A stretch of DNA of 64,000 nt. It comes from Prorocentrum cordatum. Its lineage: Eukaryota > Sar > Dinophyceae > Prorocentrales > Prorocentraceae. Position numbers and translations under genes: made by a program. Position 1 is the stretch's first letter. Each line of letters starts with the position of its first letter. Below the pieces are notes generated by a model, which was not told where the DNA came from, ran no database searches, and saw only the letters and a program-made list of their open reading frames with translations. The stretch is from the NCBI GenBank assembly GCA_963575745.1, contig CAUYUJ010015278.1, forward strand, positions 151,299-215,298, given 5' to 3'. Shown here in pieces: positions 42,860 through 52,782 of the stretch.

Positions 42860-43160
42860 TGGCGCTACCTGGCGCTACGCGCGTAGCGCCAGCCTGGCGC
42901 TACCTGGCGCTACGCGCGTAGCGCCAGGTAGCGCCAGCCTCGCCGCGCTGGAGCCCCGACGCGTACGCTTTGGGGCCAAATTTGACGCCCCGAACCTGTT
43001 CCGACCTGTGAAAAACCATGCCTGCGGGGTCCCCCCCGACGACGAGCCATGGCCCCGCGGGGCCAGGCTGGCGCTACGCGCGTAGCGCCAGGTAGCGCCA
43101 GGTAGCGCCAGCCTGGCGCTACGCGCGTAGCGCCAGGTAGCGCCAGGTAGCGCCAGCCCC
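42860..43160. repeat. GCGCTAC/GTAGCGC palindromic array
   Basis: At 42862-42939 and 43067-43157, blocks of GGCGCTACCTGGCGCTACGC followed by GCGTAGCGCCAGGTAGCGCC form nested perfect palindromes. The two blocks flank ~130 bp of ordinary sequence. They fall in the probable intron between the finger exon and the catalytic exon. Confidence 0.9.
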
Positions 43161-43170
43161 GCCCCTCCAG

Positions 43171-45097
43171 CGCCGCGTCCAAGCCCGCTGGGGTCTTGCC
43201 AGGGCCCGCTTCGGGACCGCATTGGAGCTCGCAGTGTCTTCGGAGTGCCCCGTCTGGCGGCCTCCCTGAAACGCCGCGCGCCAACTCGGACACCATCGGA
43301 GCCGTTGGGGTCTCGGGTGCTGCCCCGAACAGCCCATCCCCCCACTCGGCTCCCTCTCCTGGTATCCTTGGGGCTGCAGACGCCGATTCGACGTCGCTCT
43401 TGGGGCCTTCTTGGGTTCGGGCCAGTGCGCGCGTGCACCGTGGCCATTTGGCTCGCAAGTACCGCATTTGTTTGGACTCGAACGCGTCCGCATCCGTCTC
43501 CCGATTGTCGCGGTCCATGAGCATTTTGCTCGACGCGTGGCGGCGCGGGGAACTCCCGCAGGTCCCTGTATACACGCCTCGACCCAGCGAAAGCAGCATG
43601 AGCGATCCACCGCTCGCGCTCGGTCGAGGCTTTTACACCGCGCTGTTTGATCGGTTCTTGTCTCGCATTTCGCTGGAGGAGCAGCGAGATATGTTTCTTT
43701 GGTTCACAGTCGTGCAGAGGAGCTCTGTATGCGTTGCAACTGCCTGCTCAGGGACTGATGTGCCGATGCTTCTCTGGGCCAGTTTTGCGTCTGTCATGGC
43801 GTCCAAATTTGGCGGGAGTGCCGCTCGGGTGAATCATGCTTTTTCATGTGAAAACGACAGAGAGAAGCAGCGGTTTCTGCTTTCGATGTTCCCCGGCATG
43901 CCGCTGCTATTTTCTGATGCAACCACGCTCGGCCGCGATGCATCGCATGATGTGAAGTCTGGTGCGAATCAAATCATCCCAAAGGAAGTGGATGTTATTG
44001 CCGCTGGGTGGCCGTGCACGGATGTGTCGCCAATGCAAGTGAATTCTGTTACACTGGAAAATCGGTCTTGCGTCAGCGACGGGTCTCTCCGCAGCGGGAG
44101 CGTCTTCGCTGGCATCCTGGAATTCCTCGCAAAACGTTCGCGATCACTCAGTTTCATGCTTCAAGAACAGGTGCCATCGTTAACGTTCCCGCCTAAGAAT
44201 AAGTCAGGGCGCGTTGTCGGCCCAGACAACCTGACATCAGCTTGTTCTTTACTTGCTATGAATGGATTTTGGACGTTCCCAATGAAATTGACACCCCAGC
44301 TGTTCGGCGGGGCGCAGCACCGGGAGCGCTTGTATTTTCCAACTTTTCCCATCGCCAAACTGCAGGAACGCGGGCTGACTTTTCGGGCAGCGGCGGAGAA
44401 GATGAAACGAACTATTGATGCCATCTCAGGATCACGGCCAATCCCTGTGGCCGAATACTTGCTGGACGATTCGTTTGTTTTGGGCCTGCGGTCTCATCGG
44501 GTACTGAAAAGCAGCATGCGTCGAGACGTCCGGGCCCGACGCGCCACGACGACGAAGGCACCCACGTGGTCAGTGAGACACTCCAAGCTGTTTGAGAAGC
44601 GCGGCAAAGATAGGTGCGGCACGAGGTACCCGTCCCCCGACGAGATGTCGACCTTCCCACTTTTGCACGAGATCACGCACCGAGAACATGATATTCTGCA
44701 CTTGCACGGTATTTCAGCTTTCCCAACAGCAGAGGACAAGTTCGTTGAACTGTCCCAGGGGTTGTCGCGTTCACATTGCACAGATGGCTATGTGCTGACT
44801 GTTACGCCTAAGTGTAAGCGATACAGCACCCTGCGTTGTCGGACACTTTGCGGCCTGGAGTGCCTCCGGCTCCAGTCGATATTTTTTGGACCTGAGGTTT
44901 ATGAATGGGACGATGCCCTGCTCCACTCCCCGGCGGGCAACGCGTTCGATGCAAGCTGCGCCGCCGCCACGTTTTTCGCCAGCGTGAATTTGGTAGCAAC
45001 TGGTCTTTCGAGGCAGCACAATCGCACCCCCGCCAGCGTGCCCGCAGAGTTCGAAGACGAGGAGTCCAACCTCGACTCCGCTAGGCCTAGAGGCTAG
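43171..45097 (+). CDS. DNA (cytosine-5) methyltransferase
   Basis: Transfers methyl groups from S-adenosylmethionine to cytosine in DNA. Conserved C5-MTase motifs occur in order: I, ACSGTDVP (43743-43764, SAM binding); IV, AGWPCTDVSP with the catalytic Cys codon at 44015-44017; VI, LQEQVPSL (about 44160, Glu kept, the usual Asn is Gln); VIII, QHRERLYF (44315-44338); IX, RTLCGLECLRLQS (44838-44876); X, AGNAFDA (about 44934). About 165 residues between VIII and IX form the likely target-recognition region. The segment before motif I (SRISLEEQRDMFLWF) is unfamiliar. No chromatin domains (BAH, RFTS) are visible. The stop is TAG at 45095-45097; a splice just before it is possible. All catalytic residues seen are intact and no in-frame stop interrupts, so the enzyme may be active. 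It sits within the giant transposon, flanked by direct copies of a family D segment. Confidence 0.88.
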
Positions 45098-45169
45098 AGG
45101 CTAGCTGCTTGGCGGGCGCGCAGATGCGGGGTTGACTCAGCGCACCCCCGCGGCGCCGAGGAGGGGGGG

Positions 45170-45198
45170 GGGCAGGGGCAGGAGGAGGAGGAGGAGGA

Positions 45199-45229
<31 letters not shown>

Positions 45230-45300
45230 GAGGAGGATGAGGAGGAGGAGGAGGAGGCGGAGGAGGAGGAGGAGGAGGAGGGGGAGGAGAGCGAGGGGGC
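45170..45300. repeat. GGA tract
   Basis: GGAGGA repeat directly downstream of the methyltransferase reading frame. Confidence 0.95.
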
Positions 45301-45727
45301 GGAGGGGCAGTCGCACGGAGAAGAACCCAAATTCGAGCCAACGTTGCAGGGGCAGCACGGCAGCTCGGACCGCCTTGACAGGCCAACCACCGTCATCATC
45401 CAAGTCCATCGGCATCGCCATCCATCACATTCGCCATCATCATCAACCGTTTGTCATCGAGCCTCGCTCGCTGCAGGGGGTTTGCCCGGGCGGCCCAGCA
45501 GGCACCTGCCAGCGACCTCGACCCAAGGCCCGAGGGGACCTCGGTCGGGGAGGGGGCGATCAGTGAGAGAGGGGGGTGCCCCTGGGGCCCAGGCGATGAG
45601 AGCACTTGCCGAGGGCCCAGGGCCCAAGGCCCAAGGCCGGATAGGATCGAGCCTGCCGGGCCTCTCCTCTTCCTGGTCCTCCTCATATCCTCTTCTTTCC
45701 TGCTGTTGTTTCTGCTGCTGTTGATGT

Positions 45728-46658
45728 CGGTGGTGGACAGACCTCCTGCCCCTACCCTGATATTTCAATTAAGGAATTGGCCGTTTTCGGTTCGCGAGAG
45801 GGCGTCGCGGCCGTCATTTTTGCGGGTCCGCCGCAAAGGTGCCCCCTCCCGGCTGTAAGCGATGGGGGACGGTGCCCGAAGGTGCGGCAGCGGCGACGGT
45901 GGCGGCGGCGCTGGCGACGAGGACTGTTGTGGGGCCTTCTCAAGCCCTTCCGAGGGCCCTGGGGAGGGCTTAAGAGAGCCACAAGACGGCTCCAAGAGGG
46001 CCCCAAAACGCCCTCAGAGGGCTCTTATCGCGCATGTCGTGCGCATGTCGTGGCCATGGGACCCAGAACGACGACGACATGCGCACGACATGCGCTCTTG
46101 GGTCCGTCTTGCCTATGGGGCCCCTTTGAAGCCTTCTGAAGCGTCTCTTTGAGCCCCATGAGGGGGCCAGGACAGGTCGGGGGGCTTCCCGAGGGGCCCC
46201 AAGAGGAGGCCAGAAGGACCCCAAGAAGACTCCCGAGGGGCGTATATCGTATATAACACACACCCTTCGTTATATGCCCATCGCGGGGCTCCAAGAGGGC
46301 CCCAAGAGGGCCCCTAAGAGGCCCTCTTGGGCCTCTGGGAGCTCCTCGGGGGCCGCCCAGGAGGGCCGCGGGGGCGTTTACAACGCAAAGAGGACCCCCA
46401 GAGGGCCCCACGCAGGCCCCGCGTAACGGCCAACGCCGTGAACGGAACCTATCCCGAGCACGGCCACAGCTGGAGCACCTCTCTTTGAATGGGGACGGCA
46501 CAGAGGCGAACGCCCTGAACGAAGCAGATCTCGACTGAGCATCCTGTGGTTGCACGCTCGGGGGGCTGTGTTTGTGCGCCGGGAGGGGCTGTGTTTGCAC
46601 GCTCGTGGCCATTGGTTTACCGTGAACTAAATGCTAAAGGGAGGTTTGTCCACCGCCG
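45728..46658 (-). mobile_element. Family B element, minus orientation, interrupted by family D DNA
   Basis: 45728 begins CGGTGGTGGACAGACCTCCT (complement of the B right end), continues as B interior to about 45840 (GAATTGGCCGTTTTCGGTTC), and the other B end AAGGGAGGTTTGTCCACCGC ends at 46658. Between them lies the family D segment that duplicates 41303-41695 and a GGCTGTGTTTG patch. Thus D-type DNA has replaced or been inserted into B. Confidence 0.7.
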
Positions 46659-46664
46659 ATGCTG

Positions 46665-47235
46665 CTGCTGCCTGCCTCCTATCCTCCTCCTCCCCCTCCT
46701 CCTCCTCCTCCTCCGGGGCGACCCCGGGCGGCTCCGGGCCCACCCGGGCAGTTTTTCGAAGACCAAAGGTGCCCCGTTTTGGTGCTTGAAAAATTGCCCT
46801 GGGGGGCCCGGATCGACCTCGGGTGGCCCGGGATTTCGCGTTGCAGGTGGGCGTGCCGAAATCCCCGATCCCAGCCGGGCGTGCGTACTCCTCCAGGATC
46901 GACGGGTAGAGTTCGTCGGCGAAGATGCTCCTCGTGCCTACATTTCCTCCTCCTGAGCCTCCACAGGGCTGATGGCGCTGATGGCCTCGGGGCCCTCTTG
47001 GGCCGATGTTGGGCCCTCTTAAGACTCTTGGGTGACTTTTGGGCTCTTGGGCTCTCGTGGTTTCTTCAGCCTTTGCGTGGTTTTCTGGCCACTACCCTTC
47101 CTGAAAGATGTTGTAAATCGCCTGCTCCTCGCCATCGCCCCCCCCGCCCCTCCGTTTTTTTCTGCAGCATCTTGCCAGTTACCGAGCGCCATCCGAGCTC
47201 GCCTGCCTAGGCGACCTTCTCAGCAGCCGCCGAAG
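46665..47235. other. No firm gene; possible 5' region of the CxxC-finger gene
   Basis: A short TCC patch (46685-46715), then mixed sequence with some family D phrases near 46990-47050. Nothing diagnostic. Confidence 0.45.
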
Positions 47236-47239
47236 CAGC

Positions 47240-50060
47240 ATGGCGACCAAGACGCAGCCAGAATCGCCGACCCGTCAGAGACCGGCGGCTGGCTGCCGGG
47301 TGACCTCGCCGACTATGACGCTCGGCTTGAGCGAGGGGACACGCTGCGAGCAGCACGAGGCCACCACCCTCAGCATGGACACTTTCTCGCTCCGCCCGCC
47401 CGCGCCAGCTGGGCCAGATTGCGGCGCCCTCCCGAGGCAGAAGAAGTTGCGGGTGTGCAAGTACTGCCACGAGAGCGACCAGTCTGAGAACCCCTACGAG
47501 TTCGAGAGGTCTGGCAAGCCGATGTTGCAGTGGAGGCGCGCCATGGGTCGGGAGTGCGCCGTGTGCCCCGCGGCTGTTGACGCTCACCCGAAGTACTGCC
47601 TGGTGTCCAAGGCTGAGCTCGAGGAGCAGATGCAGAACGCCACCGAGAGGGAGCAGTTCCTTGCTACCTGCCGCAGGCCCTACATCACCGAGCGGAATCG
47701 ATTGCAGGGCAAGCGAGTTGCTGGTGCGCACGCCCACAAGTCCACCAAGTGCAAAACTGTTGTGAAGGCAATCTCGAAGACGGCCTTGCAGTACCGCCAG
47801 AGAGCTGGAGTCCTCTGGCCAGTGCCCTTGTACAAGAAGCGGTTCGGTAAGAAGCCTGCCAAGAAAGACATCAAGCCACACGCCATCGATGGCCTGACCG
47901 TCAAGGGGGTTCAAGCTGTGAAAATGTCCCCATCACCCGAGGTGCGATGCGACCGAGGCTTTAGCCGCCGACAAAGCCGTCCGATGGCTTCCGAAGTGTC
48001 GCCGGTGGCACCCGCAAGACTGACAGACTCGAGTCTCGCCGAGACTCGAGTCTGTCAGTCCTGCGGGTGCTTTGGGAGTCCTTTCGGAGCTGTCGGGGCC
48101 TTCGCGGCGCGCCCCAGGTTATCTTATCGTTCGCGGAGTTCGGCTGTCCGGACGGCTGCTACGAGGTCTTTGGTCTCACCGAGACTGGCGCGACAAAGGA
48201 TACCACGCTTGCTGAGGCCACCGGACTGAGCGACGACGACTCCTCCGAGGCGGTTGCAGAGACCTTTGCCAACGCCCAGAAGCGCAGGCGCGTGGAGGTT
48301 GCTGGTGGCAAGAGGGACGCCAAGGATACCGAGGGCCTCATCAAGTGGAAGGCGACCAAGAAGCCGAAGCAGAAGCAACTGGACGACTCCTCCGGGGACG
48401 AGGCCATCTTCAACGCGGTGTGGGGTTCCGCCGCCGACAACACCGACGATGCCGACGACGAGGACGTCATCGACGTGGAGACGGGCGTCGAACAGGAGGA
48501 GCAGCCGGGGTCGAGAGGTCGCCGCGGCAGGGCCAAAGCCAGGGCCACGCTTGCCCGGGCCGCGGAGGCTGCCGAAGCTGCGGCTGGGATGCCCGCTTCG
48601 TCCGCGGCGCACGTTGGCATAGAAGCGGCCAAAGAGGTGGCCGCGTCGCTGATCGAGCCGGTGGCTGAGATGATTCCTGGGCCGAAGCGCGCGGCGATTG
48701 CTGCGCCGAGGGGCAAGCCTACCTCTGCCCAGAGGTTGGCGGCTGCAAAAGCCACGCCCCTGCTGCCCGGAGAGACCACAGGCCGCTCGCCTGCGCCCAG
48801 CAGCGGCGCCGGCACTAGCGCCGCGGGCGGCGACGCTGCCAGCGGCGGCGGCGGCGGCGCAGCAGCTGACGAGCCACCGGCGGTGAAAGCGCCCAAGCCG
48901 ATCAAGAACGTCAAGCGGGAGATGGACAAGACGGAGCAGGTGTGCCTCGTGGTCACGCAGCACAAGGCCAAGTTCGCGGAGGACCCCAGCACGCTCAGCG
49001 TTGCGGCCGTGACATCCGTGTTGACTAAGGTGCAGAGTCGCATGGGCCCGGACCTCACTCACATGTACACTAGCGGCTTGTCTACGTGCCCGGCCGGACA
49101 GACGACCCGGGGCGAGGGTCTTCTCCAGCAGCTGCAGGAGAGCGAAGAGTGGCTGAAGAAAGCTCTCAGCGTTGTGAGCTGCCTGGCGGCCCCTCCAGAT
49201 TCCGAGCTGCACAGCGCGTCGCAGTTGCGCGGCGCCCTCGAGGACTGCGGCGTCAAGTTTACGTCGACCAAGCCAGCGGAGACACTGCTGAACAGGCAGC
49301 TGTTGGAGCACGCAGCCGCCAAGGACTGGGGCGCGCTGGCGACCGCCATCGACAATGTGTCCCAGATCACGGAGTTCAGCCAAGATGGCCGCTGCTGCGC
49401 GGACATCCAGAAGGCCGCCGCGAACAAGATGATCATCGAGGTTTGCCGCGGTGGCCAACCCTCGAAGGGCGCGGCAGCTGCGGCGCTCGCCGACACGTCA
49501 GTCGACGATGTACGGCACATCGTGGTGAGCATCTGGGACAAGCTCCAGGACAGCATTACGGATGAGGCTTGGAAGTCGGACCTGTGCGCCTTCGCGACGG
49601 TCTGCGCCAAGAACTGCGATACCGATGAGCACGTCGTGGAGCTGCAGAAGGCGAAGGACATGCTGGACACAAACACCCACAGCGTTTACAGGAAGCCCCT
49701 GCGCATGCTGCCCAATGGGATCGCGCTCATGGCCCAGGTCGCGTCCCTCCTCGATGACATCCACACTGAGGCCAACTACATCGAGTCGTTCGGCAAAGCT
49801 TTCAGGGCGATCCAGAACGTGGAGCTGACCGACTTGCAGAAGGTCCGCGACAACATCGTGATTCCAGACTCTGACAAGTGGATCAACCTGCATACGGCGA
49901 GCTCGCAATTACATGCCGCAAGCGAGGCGACGATGAACAAGTGCGTGGAGGAGCTCAATATTGCCGCATCCATGCAGCAACAGCTCATGGACAAGGTCAG
50001 CAAGAAGGTCTTGGTCGATGCGAGCGCAGCGTTCGCCAGCCAGGAGCCGCCTACCGCGCT
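47240..50060 (+). CDS. CxxC-finger, alpha-helical protein of the giant transposon (two exons visible)
   Basis: Exon 1 is 47240-47941 (ATG at 47240). It encodes a Cys-rich module, CKYCHESDQSENPYEF with GRECAVCPAAVDAHPKY, then a basic region. Exon 2 runs from 48118 to about 50060 and joins in phase 0 (PSPE | VILSF). It has an acidic/basic linker (KRRRVEVAGGKRD, DDADDEDVID), an Ala/Gly-rich spacer and a ~380-residue helical domain. After about 50060 the frame becomes Pro/Ser low complexity, so a 3' splice or stop is probably there but not identified. The helical part aligns with the minus-strand gene at 58766-62748 (for example GVKFTSTKPAETLLNRQLLE versus GVEFDSRFKDELHDRLLTHL), and both start with a Cys-rich module. 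Function unknown; a nucleic-acid or chromatin role is only a guess. Confidence 0.75.
47942..48117 (+). other. 176 nt intron formed by a large imperfect hairpin (introner-like)
   Basis: Donor GAG|GTGCGATG, acceptor GCGCCCCAG|GTTATC, phase 0. The centre (about 48009-48071) is a nearly perfect palindrome: CCCGCAAGACTGACAGACTC with GAGTCTGTCAGTCCTGCGGG, including GACTCGAGTCTCG. Weaker pairing extends outwards to ~85-base arms (GGCTTCCGAAG with CTTTCGGAGC). Inverted-repeat introns are typical of DNA-transposon-derived introners reported in dinoflagellates. Confidence 0.8.
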
Positions 50061-50264
50061 CCCCCGCCACTCTCCTAGCCTCGAGCCTCTAGCCTCTAGC
50101 TCCCTAGCCTCCCTCCTCCGCCTCCAAGGCCCCAGGCGACTCCGGGGGGGGGGGGCAGTTTCTGAGTCTCACCACCCTGGGCGCCCCTTGGGCCGCAAGG
50201 GCAAGAGGGCCGGGGGGGGTCGGGGCCTCGGCGGCGGCCGGGAGGGCGCGGAGGTGTCGTTTTT

Positions 50265-50455
50265 ACGTCTCCTCCTCCTCTCTCCTCCTCCTCCTGCTCC
50301 TGCTCCTCCTCCTCCTCCTCCTCCTGCTCCTGCTCCTGCTGCTGCTCCTCCTTCTCCTCCTCCTCCTCCTCCTCCTCTTCCTCCTCTTCCTCCTCCTCCT
50401 CCTCCTCCCCCCCCTCCTCCTCCTCCTCCTTCTCCTCCTCCTCCTCCTCCCGATT
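50265..50455. repeat. TCC/TGC tract
   Basis: CTCCTC with CTGCTC variants, downstream of the CxxC-finger gene. The frame remains open by composition only. Confidence 0.95.
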
Positions 50456-50653
50456 CCTGATCCAGCCGCCCGCCGGGCCGGGGCGGGGGGGGGCGACCTT
50501 CGCCCTGCTCATCCGCATCCGTCTTCGCCCTGACGGGCGGGAGCTAAGTGGAGGGGGGGCGGAGGGGGGGCGACGTGGGCAGAGGAGGGGCTCATTCGCC
50601 GATTCATATTGCACCCGCTCCCTCTTCGATGGGATCGCGTCCCCCCAAATTTC

Positions 50654-50753
50654 NNNNNNNNNNNNNNNNNNNNNNNNNNNNNNNNNNNNNNNNNNNNNNN
50701 NNNNNNNNNNNNNNNNNNNNNNNNNNNNNNNNNNNNNNNNNNNNNNNNNNNNN
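50654..50753. other. Assembly gap, 100 N
   Basis: Exactly 100 N, so probably a scaffold gap of unknown true length, inside the giant transposon. The size given for the element is therefore approximate. Confidence 0.98.
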
Positions 50754-51094
50754 CAGTGGAGTTTCCCCCGACCCCCGGGCCCAGAACTCAGGTGACCTCC
50801 GTCACTGAGTATCAGAGTATCAGGTTCGCTGCTGCTAGATAGGATAGAATTCGTCGACAGCCTACAGCTCTCTCGCTGCCAATTCATGCGCGCCCCATGT
50901 GTGGTCAATAGCCGATGCATTTTCTCCCATCCTCCTGGGATCTCCAACCTGTCCAGATCTGTGGCCCTCGTGGGGCACCTCCGTTGCGAGCGCCTGCGTG
51001 AGGGTGGCGACGTCTCGCGATGGAGTGCATGAAGATGAGCAGCTCTGCGGATGAGACAAGACAAGTGGCGTTGGAAAGACACATTCGTCGTCGC

Positions 51095-51465
51095 CCCCCT
51101 CTCCTCCTCCTCCTCCTCCTCCTCCTCCTCCTTCTCCTCCTCCTTCTCCTCCTCCTCTTCCCCTTCCCTCCCCTCCTCCTCCTCCTCCTCCCTCTCCTCC
51201 CTCCTCCTCCTCCTCCTCCTCCTCTCCTCCTCCTCTCCTCCCTCCTCCTCCTCCTCCTCCTCCTCCGCCGCCTCCTCCTCCCCTCCTCCCCTCCTCCTCC
51301 TCCTCCTCCTCCTCCTCCTCCTCCCCCTCCCTCCTCCTCCTCCTCCTCCTCCTCACTCCTCACTCCTCACTGCTCACCTCATCCTTTTCCTCCTCCTCGT
51401 CCTCCTCCTCCTCCTCCTCCTCCTCTTCTTCCTCCTCCTCCTCCTCCTCTCCCCCTCCCTCCCCC
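51095..51465. repeat. TCC tract near the right end of the giant transposon
   Basis: CTCCTC with CCTC and CTTC variants, then a CACTCCTCACTC patch at 51353-51380. Confidence 0.95.
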
Positions 51466-51569
51466 CGGAAAGCAGCGAGCGTGGCAGCTGGGTGCCTGCG
51501 ACGCGTTGTCGCCGCTGCCGCTGAGCTGCAGCCCTGTCCTGTCGGCTGCCTGGTCAATCGGCCTGTGTG

Positions 51570-51618
51570 TCTGTCTGTCTGTCTGTCTGGGTATATGTCT
51601 TTGTTTGTTTGTTTGTTT

Positions 51619-51697
<79 letters not shown>

Positions 51698-51705
51698 CTC
51701 TCACA
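51570..51705. repeat. (CTGT)n and (CT)n microsatellites
   Basis: (TCTG)n at about 51570-51592, (TTTG)n at 51600-51618, (CT)n at 51620-51692. Confidence 0.95.
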
Positions 51706-51756
51706 CCTCTCTCCTTCCCTCAGCAACCGACGAGGGGGGCAAGTTGGCCCACTGGC

Positions 51757-52101
51757 CCACGTCGCACGCGTCCGCAGCCGGTCCCGAACGGGCCCAGAGG
51801 GGTCCCGCCATCGATCCTGAATGGGCCCCCAAGGGGCCCACCTCCGATGCCAAATGGGCCAATGTTGGGCCCGCCCCCGACCCCAGCTGGGCCCTCACGG
51901 GGCCCGCCGCCGATCTCAAATGGGTCCGAAATTGGCCCGCCGCCGATCCCAGACTGGGTCCAGAAAGGCCCTTGCCAGGTCGGCGCGGCCTTCCCAGATG
52001 TGCCCAGAACCAACTTTTCCGGGACACCTCGTGCGAGCGTTCCAGACCCAAAATCATCCCCCAGACCACCCCTAAGAGAACCTGTCGAGGTTAGGCCCTA
52101 A
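51757..52101 (-). repeat. Right terminal inverted repeat of the giant transposon
   Basis: Complement order: TTAGGGCCTAACCTC, TTGGTTCTGGGCACATCTGG, GGCAAGGGCCTTTCTGG, then GGGATCGGCGGCGGGCC subterminal repeats and GGGCCCGTTCGGGACC. This matches the left end in sequence and order. Confidence 0.88.
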
Positions 52102-52408
52102 GTCCTCCTACAGGGGGAGCTTGGACGAAAATAAGCACATGGCCCAAACAACAACAAAAAAAACTAAACACTTCGTCCCCAGACTATTGTTTCGGCGGTG
52201 GACTCTCTTTAGTAAGAGTCCCTTTAGTGAAAGCGGCCTAAGACCGAAACCGACGGACCTGCACCCGCCAACATGACGGCCGCGACGCCCTCTCGCGAAC
52301 CGACAACGGCCAATTCGCTAATCGACGTGTCAGGGTAGGTGGTCTATCAACCTCCGACTGTTTTAAACTATTTTTGAAGTTGCACCCTGTAGAGGGACAG
52401 GCCCGACT
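52102..52408 (+). mobile_element. Right part of the split family A element, itself carrying a B element
   Basis: 52102-52109 is the target duplication GTCCTCCT. A interior follows (CTTGGACGAAAATAAGC, TTCGTCCCCAGACTATTGTT), then a B element (52193-52356), then the A right end (AAACTATTTTTGAAGTTGCA, CCTGTAGAGGGACAGGCCCG). The left terminal piece is at 30684-30703. Confidence 0.9.
52193..52356 (+). mobile_element. Family B element inside family A
   Basis: CGGCGGTGGACTCTC to GGTCTATCAACCTCCG, 164 bp, interior AGACCGAAACCGACGGACCT and CTAATCGACGTGTCAGGGTA. It lies at the same A position (just after GACTATTG) as the B copy at 11308. Confidence 0.87.
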
Positions 52409-52449
52409 TAAGCATCGGGAGAGAGACGTGTTCCAAACTGGTAGCGTGC

Positions 52450-52680
52450 CGTCACGTCCTCCTCATCCTTCACCTCGTCCTCATCCTTCACCTCCTCCTC
52501 CTCGTCCTCCTCCTCCCCCTCCTCTTCCTCCTTCTCTTCCTCCTCCTCCTCCTCCTCCTCCCCCTTCCCCTCCCCCTCCCCTCCCCCTCCCCCTCCCCCT
52601 CCTCCTCCTCCTCCTCCTCCTCCTACCCCTCCCCCCCCTCCTCCTCCTCCTCCTCCTCCTCCTCCTCCTCCTCCTCATCA
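52450..52680. repeat. TCC tract
   Basis: CTCCTC/CCCCTCC repeat between the family A element and the 3' end of the retrotransposon. Confidence 0.95.
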
Positions 52681-52782
52681 TCGCACATCCCGAGGCACCA
52701 AAGGCAATCCACGAGTCACAATAAGAATAAACATTGCTGCAGCAAGTCTACCTCTGAAGGTGCAGACGGCAAAAGGAGAGAA

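Larger units (their letters stand above)
30704..52101 (+). mobile_element. Giant DNA transposon (21.4 kb) carrying a DNA methyltransferase
   Basis: Terminal inverted repeats begin TTAGGGCCTAACCTC at both ends and extend ~340 bp. A perfect 8 bp direct repeat GTCCTCCT flanks them (30696-30703, 52102-52109). Fusing the flanks restores a standard family A MITE, so the empty site is known from the sequence itself. All recognisable cargo is on the + strand: a candidate transposase block, an RGG-box protein, a C5 DNA methyltransferase and a CxxC-finger protein. No reverse transcriptase, integrase-type LTRs or DNA polymerase B were seen. An 8 bp duplication fits hAT, P or Merlin-type transposition, but superfamily is not assigned. 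The element contains one 100-N gap and a nested family B element. Confidence 0.85.

Noticed and set aside
30684-52408. LTR retrotransposon interpretation of the 21 kb element
   Set aside because: The terminal repeats are inverted, not direct, and no reverse transcriptase, protease or integrase frame lies between them.
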